Source: Saccharopolyspora thermophila (GTDB lineage: Bacteria; Actinomycetota; Actinomycetes; Mycobacteriales; Pseudonocardiaceae). Taken from it: 64,000 nucleotides of DNA. Numbering within the stretch: position 1 is the stretch's first letter; every line of letters starts with the position of its first letter. The notes beneath the pieces are model-generated. The model worked only from the letters and a program-made list of their open reading frames with translations. It searched no databases and was not told the DNA's origin. The DNA is taken from NCBI RefSeq assembly GCF_014646075.1, contig NZ_BMMT01000011.1, positions 1 to 64,000 of the forward strand. Direction: 5' to 3'. Made by a program: the position numbers and the translations under genes. Of this stretch, positions 50,055 to 58,912 are shown one piece after another.

Positions 50055-51224
50055 TCAGCGGAGCTTGTGCAGGCGGCGGACCGCTTCGTCCAGGACCTCG
50101 TCCTTCTTGCAGAACGCGAAGCGGACCAGGTGCCTGGCGTCGTCCGGGTTGTCGCAGAACACCTGCACCGGGATCGCGGCGAGGCCGATGCGTTCCGGTA
50201 GTGAGCGGCACAGCTGGGCGCCGTCGTCGAAACCGAGCGGGCGGACGTCGGCGCAGATGAAGTAGGTTCCCTCGCTGGTCAGCACGTCGAAGCCCGCTTC
50301 GGCGAGCCCCTCGGCCAGTCGGTCCCGCTTGCGCTGGAGGTCCTTGCGCAACTGCTCGACCCAGCCGAGCTCGTTGCGGAGGGCGTGCGCGACCGCGGGC
50401 TGGAACGGGGCACCGCCGACGAAGGTCATGAACTGCTTGGCGGCCCGCACCGCCGCGACCAGCTCGGCCGGTCCGCACACCCAGCCGATCTTCCAGCCGG
50501 TGGCGCTGAAGCTCTTGCCGACACTGGAGATGGACAGGGTGCGCTCGGCCATGCCGGGCAGCGTGGCCAGCGGGTGGTGCTCGCGACCGTCGAAGATCAG
50601 GTGCTCGTAGACCTCGTCGGTCACGGCGATCACGTCGTTGTCGCGGCACACCTCGGCGATGGCGGCCAGCTCGCCGTCGGTGAACACCGTCCCGGTCGGG
50701 TTGTGCGGCGAGTTCAGCACCAGCAGCCGGGTCTGGGGGCCGACCGCGGCCCGCAGCGCCTCAATGTCGAGCTCGAAGCGGTGGTCGGGGCCCTGCCGCA
50801 GCGCGACGGTGCGGCGCACCCCACCAGCCATCGCGACGGCCACCGGGTAGGAGTCGTAGTACGGCTCGATCAGCACGACCTCGTCACCCGGTTCGACGAG
50901 CGCCAGCATGCTGGCGGTCAGCGCCTCGGTGGCGCCGACAGTGACCAGCACCTCGCTCTCCGGGTCGTGTTCGATGCCGTAGCGCGCTCGGCGGTGTTCG
51001 GAGATCGCCGCCCGCAGGTCGGGCTCGCCGGCCCCCGGCGGGTACTGGTTGACGCCGTTGGCGATGGCTTCCTGCGCGACCCGCAGCATGCCTTCGGGGC
51101 CGTCGGTGTCCGGGAAACCCTGGCCCAGGTTGATCGCTCCGGTCCGGCGGGCGAGCTCGGTGATCTCGGCGAAGATCGTGGACGTGAACGGCCGCAGGCG
51201 GGTCGCGAGAGCAGGAGTACGCAC
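50055..51224 (-). CDS. PLP-dependent aminotransferase (DapC-like, class I/II)
   Basis: 389 residues from GTG at 51224. Fold-type I: NLGQGFPDTDGPEG at the start, NSPHNPTGTVF, VTDEVYEHLIFDG and SSVGKSFSATGWKIGW (PLP-binding Lys). Closest in pattern to the actinobacterial N-succinyldiaminopimelate aminotransferase (DapC, Rv0858c type) and kynurenine/methionine aminotransferases. Participates in lysine/diaminopimelate synthesis if the former. Single gene, divergent from the DUF445 gene. Confidence 0.85.
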   Translation of the reverse strand: MRTPALATRLRPFTSTIFAEITELARRTGAINLGQGFPDTDGPEGMLRVAQEAIANGVNQYPPGAGEPDLRAAISEHRRARYGIEHDPESEVLVTVGATEALTASMLALVEPGDEVVLIEPYYDSYPVAVAMAGGVRRTVALRQGPDHRFELDIEALRAAVGPQTRLLVLNSPHNPTGTVFTDGELAAIAEVCRDNDVIAVTDEVYEHLIFDGREHHPLATLPGMAERTLSISSVGKSFSATGWKIGWVCGPAELVAAVRAAKQFMTFVGGAPFQPAVAHALRNELGWVEQLRKDLQRKRDRLAEGLAEAGFDVLTSEGTYFICADVRPLGFDDGAQLCRSLPERIGLAAIPVQVFCDNPDDARHLVRFAFCKKDEVLDEAVRRLHKLR

Positions 51225-51338
51225 GTCTCGGCAGGGTAGTCGAAACCGGCGCGAAAACGCGTGCGGGATCGTGCGGGTCCGCACGGTGCGGGCGCCGAGC
51301 CGGGGCGAGCACTGCCGCGCCGCTGCCACAATCGTGCT

Positions 51339-52598
51339 GTGCAGCAGACATCGGTTCCCGACAGCGAGAAGCGCCGCGGCCTGCGGCGGATGAAGGCGGT
51401 GGCCGGTGGGTTCCTGCTGGCCGCGACGCTGATCTACGTGGTTGCCCGCTGGCAGGAGAACGCCGGCGCCGCCGCCTGGGTGGGGTACGTGCGGGCCGCG
51501 GCGGAGGCGGGCATGGTCGGCGCGCTGGCGGACTGGTTCGCGGTCACCGCGCTGTTCCGGCGCCCGCTGGGCCTGCCGATCCCACACACCGCGATCATCC
51601 CCACCCGCAAGGACATGATCGGCCGCAGCCTCGGCGACTTCGTCGGCACCAACTTCCTGGCCGAACACGTGGTGCAGGACAAGCTGCGCCGCGCCGAGGT
51701 CAGCCGCCGCCTGGGCGCGTGGCTCGACGACGCCGACCACGCCGAGCGCGTCACCTCGGAGCTGGCGACCGCGGTGCGCGGGGCCGTGCAGGTGCTGCGC
51801 GACGAGGACGTGCAGGCGGTGCTGGAGCAGGCCGTGGTGCGCAAGGTGCTGTCCCAGCCGTGGGGTCCGCCGCTGGGCCGGATCCTCGCGCAGGTCTTCG
51901 CCGACGGCTCGCACCACAAGCTCGTCGACCTGGTCTGCGACCGCGCCTACGACTGGGTGCGGGACAACCACGAGACCGTGCTGCGGGTGGTCAGCCAGCG
52001 AGCGCCGTCGTGGTCCCCGAAATTCTTCGACGCCATCGTGGCCGACAAGATCTACGCCGAGGTGCTGTCGTTCGCGTGGGCGGTCAAGACCGAACCGGAG
52101 CACCAGATGCGCAAGGCGGTGGACCGGTTCCTGGTCGAGTTCGCCCACGACCTGCAGCACGACCCGAAAACGATGGCCAAGGCCGAGCAGATCCAGCAGC
52201 AGGTGCTGGAGCACCCGGAGGTGCAGAACCTGGTCTCCTCGGCGTGGGGCACGGCCAAGAAGATGCTGCTGGACGCCGCCGAGGACCCGTCGAGCGAGCT
52301 GCGGGTGCGGGTCCGCGACGGGCTGCGCTCGCTGGGCCGCCGGCTGGTCGACGACGGTGAGCTGCAGTCCAAGGTGGACGGCTGGCTGGAGGGCGCCGTC
52401 GTCCACGTGGTGTCCAACTACCGCACCGAGTTGACCACGCTGATCACCGACACGGTGGAACGCTGGGACGCGCAGGAGACGTCCCGCAAGATCGAGCTGC
52501 AGGTGGGGCGGGACCTGCAGTTCATCCGCATCAACGGCACCGTCGTCGGCGCCCTGGCCGGGCTGCTGATCCACACCCTGTCGCAGCTGCTGCTCTGA
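51339..52598 (+). CDS. DUF445 family membrane protein
   Basis: 419 residues from GTG at 51339. N-terminal helix (MKAVAGGFLLAATLIYVVA), then VGYVRAAAEAGMVGALADWFAVTALFRRPLGLPIPHTAIIP, the hallmark of DUF445/YjiN. A long coiled helical middle follows and a C-terminal hydrophobic helix (GTVVGALAGLLIHTLSQLLL). Conserved in actinobacteria, function unknown. Monocistronic. Confidence 0.92.
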   Translation: MQQTSVPDSEKRRGLRRMKAVAGGFLLAATLIYVVARWQENAGAAAWVGYVRAAAEAGMVGALADWFAVTALFRRPLGLPIPHTAIIPTRKDMIGRSLGDFVGTNFLAEHVVQDKLRRAEVSRRLGAWLDDADHAERVTSELATAVRGAVQVLRDEDVQAVLEQAVVRKVLSQPWGPPLGRILAQVFADGSHHKLVDLVCDRAYDWVRDNHETVLRVVSQRAPSWSPKFFDAIVADKIYAEVLSFAWAVKTEPEHQMRKAVDRFLVEFAHDLQHDPKTMAKAEQIQQQVLEHPEVQNLVSSAWGTAKKMLLDAAEDPSSELRVRVRDGLRSLGRRLVDDGELQSKVDGWLEGAVVHVVSNYRTELTTLITDTVERWDAQETSRKIELQVGRDLQFIRINGTVVGALAGLLIHTLSQLLL

Positions 52599-52646
52599 CC
52601 CGGGTGTCACCCACGCGGTTTCTGCGTGCACCAGGTGCGGCGTTCC

Positions 52647-53180
52647 CTAGGTCGTGTGGCGTTCCCGCCAGGAGCGGGCTTTCTCACGGTTGCCGCAGAC
52701 GCGCATCGAGCACCACGTTCGGGACCGGTTGCGCGAGCGGTCGTAGAAGGCCCACAGGCAGTCGTCGGCAGGGCAGATCTTGATCCGGTCCCAGTGCCCG
52801 GTGTGCACCAGTCGGGCCGCGGCAACCAGCACGCTGCCCAGCGCGTCGGTGCCGGTCAGCGTGGGTACGCCTGCGCGCAGGCTGACCTGCACGGGCCAGG
52901 ACGTGTCGAGGATCCGCGGGCGGGCGCCGTAGGACACCGCGGTGCGCATGGTGTCGCGGATCTCGCGCGCCGCGTCGATCCCCGGCGCTTCGCCCATGCC
53001 CCGGTCGGTGCACCACTGCTGCCACTGGCCGGGATCGTCCAGGAAATCAATGCCTTTCTCGGCGTCGCAGGTGTTGAGGAAGGCCAGGACCAGCTCGATG
53101 TCGTGGTCGAAATCGAGATCGGCTGGGGAAGACGGGCGGGCCACCTCCGGCGCGACAGCTCTGCTGTTCACGAACACCAT
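52647..53180 (-). CDS. CGNR zinc-finger protein
   Basis: 177 residues. A helical N-terminal domain (DUF1470/ABATE-like: DHDIELVLAFLNTCD...) followed by a CGNR zinc finger, CPADDCLWAFYDRSRNRSRTWCSMRVCGNREKAR, with four Cys. Members are stress-induced DNA-binding regulators. Convergent with DUF445. Confidence 0.92.
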   Translation of the reverse strand: MVFVNSRAVAPEVARPSSPADLDFDHDIELVLAFLNTCDAEKGIDFLDDPGQWQQWCTDRGMGEAPGIDAAREIRDTMRTAVSYGARPRILDTSWPVQVSLRAGVPTLTGTDALGSVLVAAARLVHTGHWDRIKICPADDCLWAFYDRSRNRSRTWCSMRVCGNREKARSWRERHTT

Positions 53181-53351
53181 CGTAAGCCCGTTGGGGGTTG
53201 CGCAGCCCTGTTGTCACCGTCATGCCGCTTCACTGGTTAGTAACTGTCGAACTTGTTTGGCTGGTTAGAAGTGAACCCGATGCCTGGTGGGTCGGGTCTG
53301 CGCCGACCCGGACGGGCGCCCTTCTGCCTGTGTGCCTCGGGCGGGTGAGGG

Positions 53352-53400
53352 TGCAAGCAGAGTGCTTGCAGTAGTTAGCACTCGTGGGTACCGTGGGTAC
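53352..53400. promoter_or_regulatory. Overlapping inverted repeats and tandem 9-mers before the XRE gene
   Basis: TGCAAGCA-GAG-TGCTTGCA (53352-53370) is a perfect inverted repeat; GAGTGCT (53360-53366) can instead pair with AGCACTC (53377-53383), so two mutually exclusive stems share an arm. Directly after, CGTGGGTAC is repeated in tandem (53383-53391 and 53392-53400). Position 21-70 bases upstream of the ATG suggests operators for autoregulation or an attenuating leader. Confidence 0.6.
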
Positions 53401-53421
53401 TGACCGGAGAGGTGCCTGCCG

Positions 53422-53808
53422 ATGGAACGCGTGGACAAAGCCGTCAACAAGGCCGTCAGCGACCTCGGCAGCTACATCCGGGCGCAACGCAACAACGCTC
53501 AGATCTCGTTGCGGCAGCTGGCGAAGCTCGCCGGTGTGTCCAACCCGTACCTGAGCCAGGTGGAGCGCGGCCTGCGCAAGCCCAGCGCGGAGATCCTCCA
53601 GCAGATCGCCAAGGCGCTGCGGATCTCCGCCGAGGCGCTGTACGTGCAGGCCGGGATCCTGGAACGCCGCGAGGGCGGGCCGGTGGTGGACGCCATCCTC
53701 GCCGACTCCGACCTCAGCGAGCGGCAGAAACAAGTGCTTCTGGACATCTACGCCTCGTTCCGGCGCGAGAACGCGACCGGCGAGGACGCCCAGCAACCCG
53801 AGGAGTGA
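53422..53808 (+). CDS. XRE-family regulator upstream of hbhA
   Basis: 128 residues. HTH LGSYIRAQRNNAQISLRQLAKLAGVSNPYLSQVERGLRKPSAEILQQIAKAL, followed by a helical tail with ERQKQVLLDIYASFRREN. Same position and pattern as the Rv0474 gene ahead of hbhA in mycobacteria. It ends three bases before the hbhA-like gene. Confidence 0.93.
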   Translation: MERVDKAVNKAVSDLGSYIRAQRNNAQISLRQLAKLAGVSNPYLSQVERGLRKPSAEILQQIAKALRISAEALYVQAGILERREGGPVVDAILADSDLSERQKQVLLDIYASFRRENATGEDAQQPEE

Positions 53809-53811
53809 GCG

Positions 53812-54390
53812 ATGCCAGCCTTCCCCAAGACCGAGGACGTGAACAAGGTCCGCGAGCAGGCCGCCCAGACCTTCGCCGAGGCCGTCGAGCAGGCCCGCAC
53901 GCCGCTGCTGGCCGCACTGGGCGCCGGTGATCTCGCCGCCCAGGCCCTGCTGGACGCGGTCAACAAGGTCCGCACCCAGCTCAACGAGCGCTCGGTGCCC
54001 GCCGACCTCACCGAGCTGCGCGACCGGCTCGACCCGGCGGAGCTGCGCAAGCGCTTTGACGCCTACGGCCAGAGCGCCCGGCAGTTCTACGACTACCTGG
54101 CCGAGCGCGGCGAGCAGACCCTGCACCGTCTGCAGGAGAAGCCACAGGTCAAGAAGGTCTGGGACCAGGTCGGCAGCGCGCAGGGCAAGGTCGAGGAGAC
54201 GGTGGACGAGGTCCGCGACCTGGCCGACGACGTGCTCGGCAAGGTGCGCCGCCCGTTCGCCGGCACCGCCGAGGAGCCGGCCGCGAAGCCCGCCGCGAAG
54301 CCCAGGCCCGCGGCGAAGACCAGCACCCGGCGCACGACCGCGAAGCCGACCGCGGCGAGGAAGCCCGCCACCGACAAGACCAACAGCTGA
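53812..54390 (+). CDS. hbhA: Heparin-binding haemagglutinin-like protein
   Basis: 192 residues. Long amphipathic helices (VNKVREQAAQTFAEAVEQARTPLLAALGAGDLAAQALL) and a C-terminal Lys/Ala/Pro-rich tail (AAKPAAKPRPAAKTSTRRTTAKPTAARKPA), as in mycobacterial HbhA. In mycobacteria it binds heparan sulfate and is linked to lipid inclusions; here it is more likely a cell-envelope or lipid-body protein. The tail is shorter and less regular than in M. tuberculosis. Cotranscribed with the XRE gene. Confidence 0.85.
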   Translation: MPAFPKTEDVNKVREQAAQTFAEAVEQARTPLLAALGAGDLAAQALLDAVNKVRTQLNERSVPADLTELRDRLDPAELRKRFDAYGQSARQFYDYLAERGEQTLHRLQEKPQVKKVWDQVGSAQGKVEETVDEVRDLADDVLGKVRRPFAGTAEEPAAKPAAKPRPAAKTSTRRTTAKPTAARKPATDKTNS

Positions 54391-54438
54391 GGTCACGGCG
54401 GGTGCCGACCGGCCCGGCAAGCACGTAAGGTGGTCGGC

Positions 54439-54741
54439 GTGGGTTTCTTCGCCGACATGGCGCTGTACCAGTGGATACTGGCGGTCATCTGGCTGGCGGG
54501 CATCCCGGTCGGGGTCTTCGCATTCGTGCACGCCACGTTGCAGCGCGCGGACGCCTTCACCGCCGCGGACAAGCTGAACAAGATGGCCTGGGTGGGTATC
54601 ACGGGTGCCGCCGCACTGCTGCTGATCCTCGACATGAGGGGTCCGTACGGGATCATCTGGATCGCCGGGCTGGTCGCCTCGCTGGTCTACATCGTCGACG
54701 TCCGGCCGAAGCTGAAGGAGATCCAGGGGCGGTCCTGGTAG
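54439..54741 (+). CDS. DUF2516 membrane protein
   Basis: 100 residues from GTG at 54439 (AAGGTGG upstream). Three membrane helices (YQWILAVIWLAGIPVGVFAFVHA, MAWVGITGAAALLLILDM, YGIIWIAGLVASLVYIVDVRPKL). Counterpart of Rv0476 in the hbhA locus. The stop overlaps the start of the next gene (TAGTG). Confidence 0.92.
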   Translation: MGFFADMALYQWILAVIWLAGIPVGVFAFVHATLQRADAFTAADKLNKMAWVGITGAAALLLILDMRGPYGIIWIAGLVASLVYIVDVRPKLKEIQGRSW

Positions 54742-55481
54742 TGGACGTCCGATGGACCGCCCACGGCCGGGGTGCTCCGGTGACGCTGGTCGTGCACGGG
54801 CTCGGTGCCACCGAGGGGGAGGCCCGCATCCCGGCGTCCGGGCTGCCGGGGACGCGCGTCGTCGTCACGCTGCCCGGTCACGGCGGTGCTCCGGACGCGC
54901 CGCCCGGTTACTGGAACTACGCGTCGGTGGCCGCGGACGTGCTCGCGGTGGCCGATGAGGTTGGAGCGACCCGCGCGGTCGGTGTCTCACTTGGTGCGGG
55001 TGCGGTGACCCGCATCGCCGCCGAGCGCCCGGATCGCTTCGCGCGGCTCGCCCTGCTGCTGCCCGCCGCCCTGGACCGGCCGCGCGACGTGGCCGCGACC
55101 TGGGCTTTCGAACGGATGGCGGCGGCGGTCGCCGCTGACGACGGCGGCGCTGCGCTGCGCACGCTCATCGCCGCGGACCTGCCGGAGGGCATCGAGGTCG
55201 GCGACTACGTCGACCGCCGTGCCGAGGCGCTGATGCGGCTGGAAGAAGCGCTGCGCGACCTGCCTGAGCAGGCGCCTGTTGCGGACGCCTCGGCGTTGGC
55301 CGCGGTCCGTTCCGAGGTCCTGGTCATCGGTGCCACGGGAGACCCGCTGCACCCGGCGGAGGTGGCCAAGGCGGTGGCGGCGGCCTTCGCCAGCGCCCGG
55401 TTGGAACTGCTGCCGTCGCCCGCGCCGATGCTCACGCACCGCCGCGAGTTGCGGCGGCTATTGGTGGACTTCCTCGGTTGA
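54741..55481 (+). CDS. Alpha/beta hydrolase
   Basis: 246 residues from GTG at 54741, coupled to DUF2516. VVHGLGATEGEA (oxyanion region), GVSLGAGAVTRIAA (nucleophile Ser in GxSxG), VIGATGDPLHPAEVA (Asp) and LTHRRELRRLL (His) place the catalytic triad. Substrate unknown; lipid esters would fit the hbhA/lipid context but that is inference. Confidence 0.88.
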   Translation: MDVRWTAHGRGAPVTLVVHGLGATEGEARIPASGLPGTRVVVTLPGHGGAPDAPPGYWNYASVAADVLAVADEVGATRAVGVSLGAGAVTRIAAERPDRFARLALLLPAALDRPRDVAATWAFERMAAAVAADDGGAALRTLIAADLPEGIEVGDYVDRRAEALMRLEEALRDLPEQAPVADASALAAVRSEVLVIGATGDPLHPAEVAKAVAAAFASARLELLPSPAPMLTHRRELRRLLVDFLG

Positions 55482-55501
55482 GGCCCTCGTAGGGTTTGCG
55501 T

Positions 55502-56050
55502 ATGGGTGTTGACTGGTCTGTGGCCGCCGGGACGCTCCAGGTGACCTCGGCGCTGGAACGCCTCGACCTGCTCGCCGACCCGGTCGCCGCGGCGGTCCGG
55601 GAACTCGGCGACGAGCGCGTCGGAGCCACCGAGATCGATCCGGAACTGGCGGACACCGCTGCCTTCTGCGAGCACTACGCCTCCCCGCTGGAACTGTCGG
55701 CGAACTGCGTCATCGTCGCGGGCAAGCGGGCCGGGGAGGTGCGCTACGCGGCGTGCGTCGTGCTGGCCACCACGCGCGCGGACGTCAACGGCGTGGTCAA
55801 GCGCCGCCTGGACGTGCGCAAGGCGTCGTTCGCGCCGATGGACGACGCGGTGCGGCTGACCGGCATGGAATACGGCGGGATCACGCCGTTCGGTCTGCCG
55901 CCGGAATGGCCGGTGTTGGTGGACCCGGCGGTGGTGGCGGCCCCGGCCGTGGTGGTCGGCAGCGGCCTGCGCCGCAGCAAGATCATCACGCCGGGTGAGG
56001 TCCTGGCTGGCCTTGCGACCGCGGAGGTCCTCGACGGCCTGGGCCGCTGA
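55502..56050 (+). CDS. YbaK/aminoacyl-tRNA deacylase domain protein
   Basis: 182 residues from ATG at 55502. YbaK fold: AAAVRELGDERVGATEIDPELADTAAFCEHYASPLELSANCVIVAGKRAGEVRYAACVVLATTRADVNGVVKRRLDVRKASFAPMDDAVRLTGMEYGGITPFGL is the typical core, with the GGITPFGL motif. Such proteins hydrolyse mischarged tRNA. 20 bases after the hydrolase gene. Confidence 0.9.
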   Translation: MGVDWSVAAGTLQVTSALERLDLLADPVAAAVRELGDERVGATEIDPELADTAAFCEHYASPLELSANCVIVAGKRAGEVRYAACVVLATTRADVNGVVKRRLDVRKASFAPMDDAVRLTGMEYGGITPFGLPPEWPVLVDPAVVAAPAVVVGSGLRRSKIITPGEVLAGLATAEVLDGLGR

Positions 56051-56130
56051 CGCCACATCCGCGCGCCCTCCCGGACCCCGACGCTCACGTCGCCAAGGCC
56101 CGGGAGGTCAGGCCATCGACTGGGCAGGGG

Positions 56131-57003
56131 TCAGAAGACGACCGTGCGGCGGCCGTGGACCAGGACTCGGTCTTCGAGGTGGGCTCGGAGTCCTCGGGCC
56201 AGCACCACCTTCTCGATGTCCCGGCCCTTGCGGACCAGATCCGCCACGTCGTCGGTGTGGTCCACGCGGATCACGTCCTGCTCGACGATCGGGCCCGCGT
56301 CCAGCTCCGCCGTCACGTAGTGACAGGTCGCGCCAATGAGTTTCACGCCGCGTTCGTACGCCTGGTGGTACGGGCGGGCTCCGGCGAACGACGGCAGGAA
56401 GCTGTGGTGGATGTTCAGCGCGCGCCCCGCCCAGGCGTCGCACAGGTCCGGCGGCAGCACCTGCATGAACCGGGCCAGCACGATCGCGTCCGGCGCGTGC
56501 TCGTCCACCAGCTGCCGCACCCGCTCGAACGACTCCGCCTTCGCCGCCGGGTCCTTGGCGAACGGCACGTGGTGGAACGGGACACCGTGCGCCTCGGTGA
56601 TCGGGCCCAGCGTCGGGTGGTTGCCGATCACCGCCCGCAGATCCACGTCCAGCTCGCCGGAACCGATGCGGCCCAGCAGGTCGTGCAGGCAGTGGCCCTC
56701 CTTGGACACCAGGATCACCACGCGGCGCCGCTCACCGGTGTCCGACACCCGCCAGTCGGAGCGGGCGTCGAGCTCCTCGGCGACGGTGGCGAATCGACGG
56801 CGCAGCTCGTCGATGCCGAACGGCAGCGAGTCCGCGCGCACCTCCTGGCGGGTGAAGAACCAGCCGGTGTCCAGGTCGGTGTGGTAGCCCGCCTCGACGA
56901 TCCAGCCACCGAGGTCGGCGAGGAAGGTCGAGATGCGGGCCACGATGCCGGTGCGGTCGGGGCAGCCGAGGCTGATCACGAAACGACGTTCGGAAGGGCT
57001 CAC
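56131..57003 (-). CDS. purU: Formyltetrahydrofolate deformylase
   Basis: 290 residues from GTG at 57003. N-terminal ACT domain (FVISLGCPDRTGIVARISTFLADLGGWI), C-terminal formyltransferase-like domain with NIHHSFLPSFAGARPYHQA and GATCHYVTAELDAGPIVEQD (catalytic Asn, His and Asp). Releases formate from 10-formyl-THF, balancing one-carbon pools. Single gene. Confidence 0.95.
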   Translation of the reverse strand: MSPSERRFVISLGCPDRTGIVARISTFLADLGGWIVEAGYHTDLDTGWFFTRQEVRADSLPFGIDELRRRFATVAEELDARSDWRVSDTGERRRVVILVSKEGHCLHDLLGRIGSGELDVDLRAVIGNHPTLGPITEAHGVPFHHVPFAKDPAAKAESFERVRQLVDEHAPDAIVLARFMQVLPPDLCDAWAGRALNIHHSFLPSFAGARPYHQAYERGVKLIGATCHYVTAELDAGPIVEQDVIRVDHTDDVADLVRKGRDIEKVVLARGLRAHLEDRVLVHGRRTVVF

Positions 57004-57208
57004 GGGGCGTGATTATCGCAGGTAGCACCCGCTGTTTCGGGAGCAGGGCGGATCTTCGGCGCGCCCGCGTGGAGCAATGTGTCCTGACCCGGGTGGCACA
57101 GCGGTCCTCGCTCGGACGGACGCTCAGGACGCGCCCGGAAGCGACGCTCGTCGACGCCATCGCCTCGCGGCATCCGTGGGCACGCGCTGCTGCGACTCGC
57201 GCGGCTGT

Positions 57209-57952
57209 CTAGCGGCCGGACGCGATCGCTGCCAGGGCGGCGTTTCCGGTGACGACGGCCGTGCTCGGGCGGCCCCAGACCCGGCGGTACAGCGCGTCGG
57301 CGGTGCCGACGACCGTCGCGTCGGCTTCCAGACCCGCGTCCGTCGGGGCTCCCGTCGTCGGCGGCTGGCCGGGGCGGTACTCGACCAGCCACACGCGGCC
57401 CGCGTCCGCGGCGTGGTAGAGCACCGTGCCCTCGTGGTCGCGTTCCGCCCAGCCGGGGGCGACCGGCAGCAGGAGCGAGAGGAACTCGTCGATGCCGTCC
57501 GCGGCCAGTTCGGGGTCGAAGATCAGGTCGTGCACGTGGTCCGGGCCCAGGCCGGCCAGCGCGTGCTCGGCGTCGAGCCGGTGGATCGCCGTCTCGTGCG
57601 CCATCCGCCGCGTCCAGGTCCGCGCGGTGCCACCGGGGAAGAACGACCACACTGGACGGTCCGGGTCCGCTGTGGACAGTGCCGCCCGCACGGCCGCGAG
57701 CCGCTCGTCCCACCACGCCAGCACGTCGTCGAACTCGGCCGGTGGCCGCGGCGTCCGCGGCCGCTCGCTGCCCGGCTCCTGCTGGAGCGCGAGCTCCACC
57801 ATCGCGTAGACCCGTGCCAGGTGCTGCACCAGCCTGCGCACGTCCCAACCGGGGCAGGTGGACACCTCGGCGTTCGGCCCGGCCTGCAGCACGGCGCCGC
57901 GGAACGCCGCGGCCTGGTCCTGGAACGCGCGGAAGTGGAACTCGCCGACCAT
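57209..57952 (-). CDS. Second mycothiol-dependent DinB-fold (TIGR03083-like) enzyme
   Basis: 247 residues. CPGWDVRRLVQHLARVYAMVE near residue 33 (metal His) and RMAHETAIHRLDAEHAL near 115 (ETxxHRxDAE, typical of MDMPI proteins), then the C-terminal domain PVWSFF/DALYRRVWGRPSTAVVTGN. Maleylpyruvate isomerase-like fold; substrate unknown. Monocistronic. Confidence 0.9.
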   Translation of the reverse strand: MVGEFHFRAFQDQAAAFRGAVLQAGPNAEVSTCPGWDVRRLVQHLARVYAMVELALQQEPGSERPRTPRPPAEFDDVLAWWDERLAAVRAALSTADPDRPVWSFFPGGTARTWTRRMAHETAIHRLDAEHALAGLGPDHVHDLIFDPELAADGIDEFLSLLLPVAPGWAERDHEGTVLYHAADAGRVWLVEYRPGQPPTTGAPTDAGLEADATVVGTADALYRRVWGRPSTAVVTGNAALAAIASGR

Positions 57953-58060
57953 GACTCCACCTTAGGAGCTCGACCGCTGGTGATCGAGCGCCCGGCGACG
58001 CGCGTCCGGGCTGGACAACCGACGCTACCCGTGGCCGTCCACCGCCGGCCAGGGTGCGTG

Positions 58061-58912
58061 TCAGGGGGCGACTGCGGACCAGGGGACGGTGAGCTCGCCG
58101 AGGCGCCAGCGGCGGCGACGGTCCAGGACCGGCCAGCCGGTCTCCGTGAACAGCTGGACGGTGTGCGCCCACCGGGCGCGCGGGCCGAACGGGGCAAGCG
58201 GCGCCGCCTTCGCCCAGCAGGCGTCGAGCTCGGCCAGCATCGCGTGGATCTTCTCGCCCGGCACGTTGCGGTGGATCAGCGTTTTCGGCAGCCGTTCGGC
58301 CAGGTCCGACGGCCGCTGCAGGTCGGCGGGCAGACACGCCAGCGTGAGGGTCAGCGGGCCGCCGCGGTCCAGCGTCACCCAGCAGCAGCGACGCCCGATC
58401 TCGTCGCAGGTGCCCTCCACCAGCAGCCCGTCCGGCGCCAGCCGGGAGCACAGCTCCTCCCACGCCTTCCACGCCTCCGGCTCGGTGTACTGCCGGAGCA
58501 CGTTCAACGCCCGCACCAGCACCGGGCCCGGGAAGTCCCGCACGCCCGCGGCGAGCCCGGCCAGCTCGAAACCGCCCCGGCGGAACTCCAGCGCGGGCGG
58601 ATGGGCCACCGCTTTGCCCGCGGCGACCCGGTCCGGGTCGATCTCCACCCCCACCACGCGGGCATCGGGGCGCACCCGGCGCAGCCGCGCGGACAGCTCC
58701 ACAGTGGTCACCGGCGTCGCCCCGTAGCCCAGGTCGATGACCACCGGCTCCGCGGCGTCCCGCAGCACGCGCGCCACCCACGGGGTGCCGACGATCCAGC
58801 GGTCGACGCGCCGCAGCCGGTTCGGGTTGGTGGTGCCCCGGGTCGGCATGCCGAGAGCGCGGGCCCGACCGGCGGCGAGCCGGGGCGCCCGCTTCTTCGG
58901 GACCGACGTCAT
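58061..58912 (-). CDS. SAM-dependent methyltransferase-like protein
   Basis: 283 residues from ATG at 58912, overlapping the DUF2505 stop (ATGA). Rossmann start VVIDLGYGATPVTTVELSARLRR (motif I variant), VVGVEIDPDRVA (acidic loop) and a central VLVRALNVLRQY. Probably a class I methyltransferase, target unknown; the Gly-rich loop is DLGYG rather than ExGxG, so weak or altered SAM binding is possible. Confidence 0.75.
   Translation of the reverse strand: MTSVPKKRAPRLAAGRARALGMPTRGTTNPNRLRRVDRWIVGTPWVARVLRDAAEPVVIDLGYGATPVTTVELSARLRRVRPDARVVGVEIDPDRVAAGKAVAHPPALEFRRGGFELAGLAAGVRDFPGPVLVRALNVLRQYTEPEAWKAWEELCSRLAPDGLLVEGTCDEIGRRCCWVTLDRGGPLTLTLACLPADLQRPSDLAERLPKTLIHRNVPGEKIHAMLAELDACWAKAAPLAPFGPRARWAHTVQLFTETGWPVLDRRRRWRLGELTVPWSAVAP

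Noticed and set aside
47185..50649. Very long open frame (1154 codons) on the minus strand opposite the CHAT gene
   Set aside because: Arg/Pro/Gln-rich low-complexity translation typical of antisense frames in GC-rich DNA; the plus strand carries a clear TPR-CHAT protein there.
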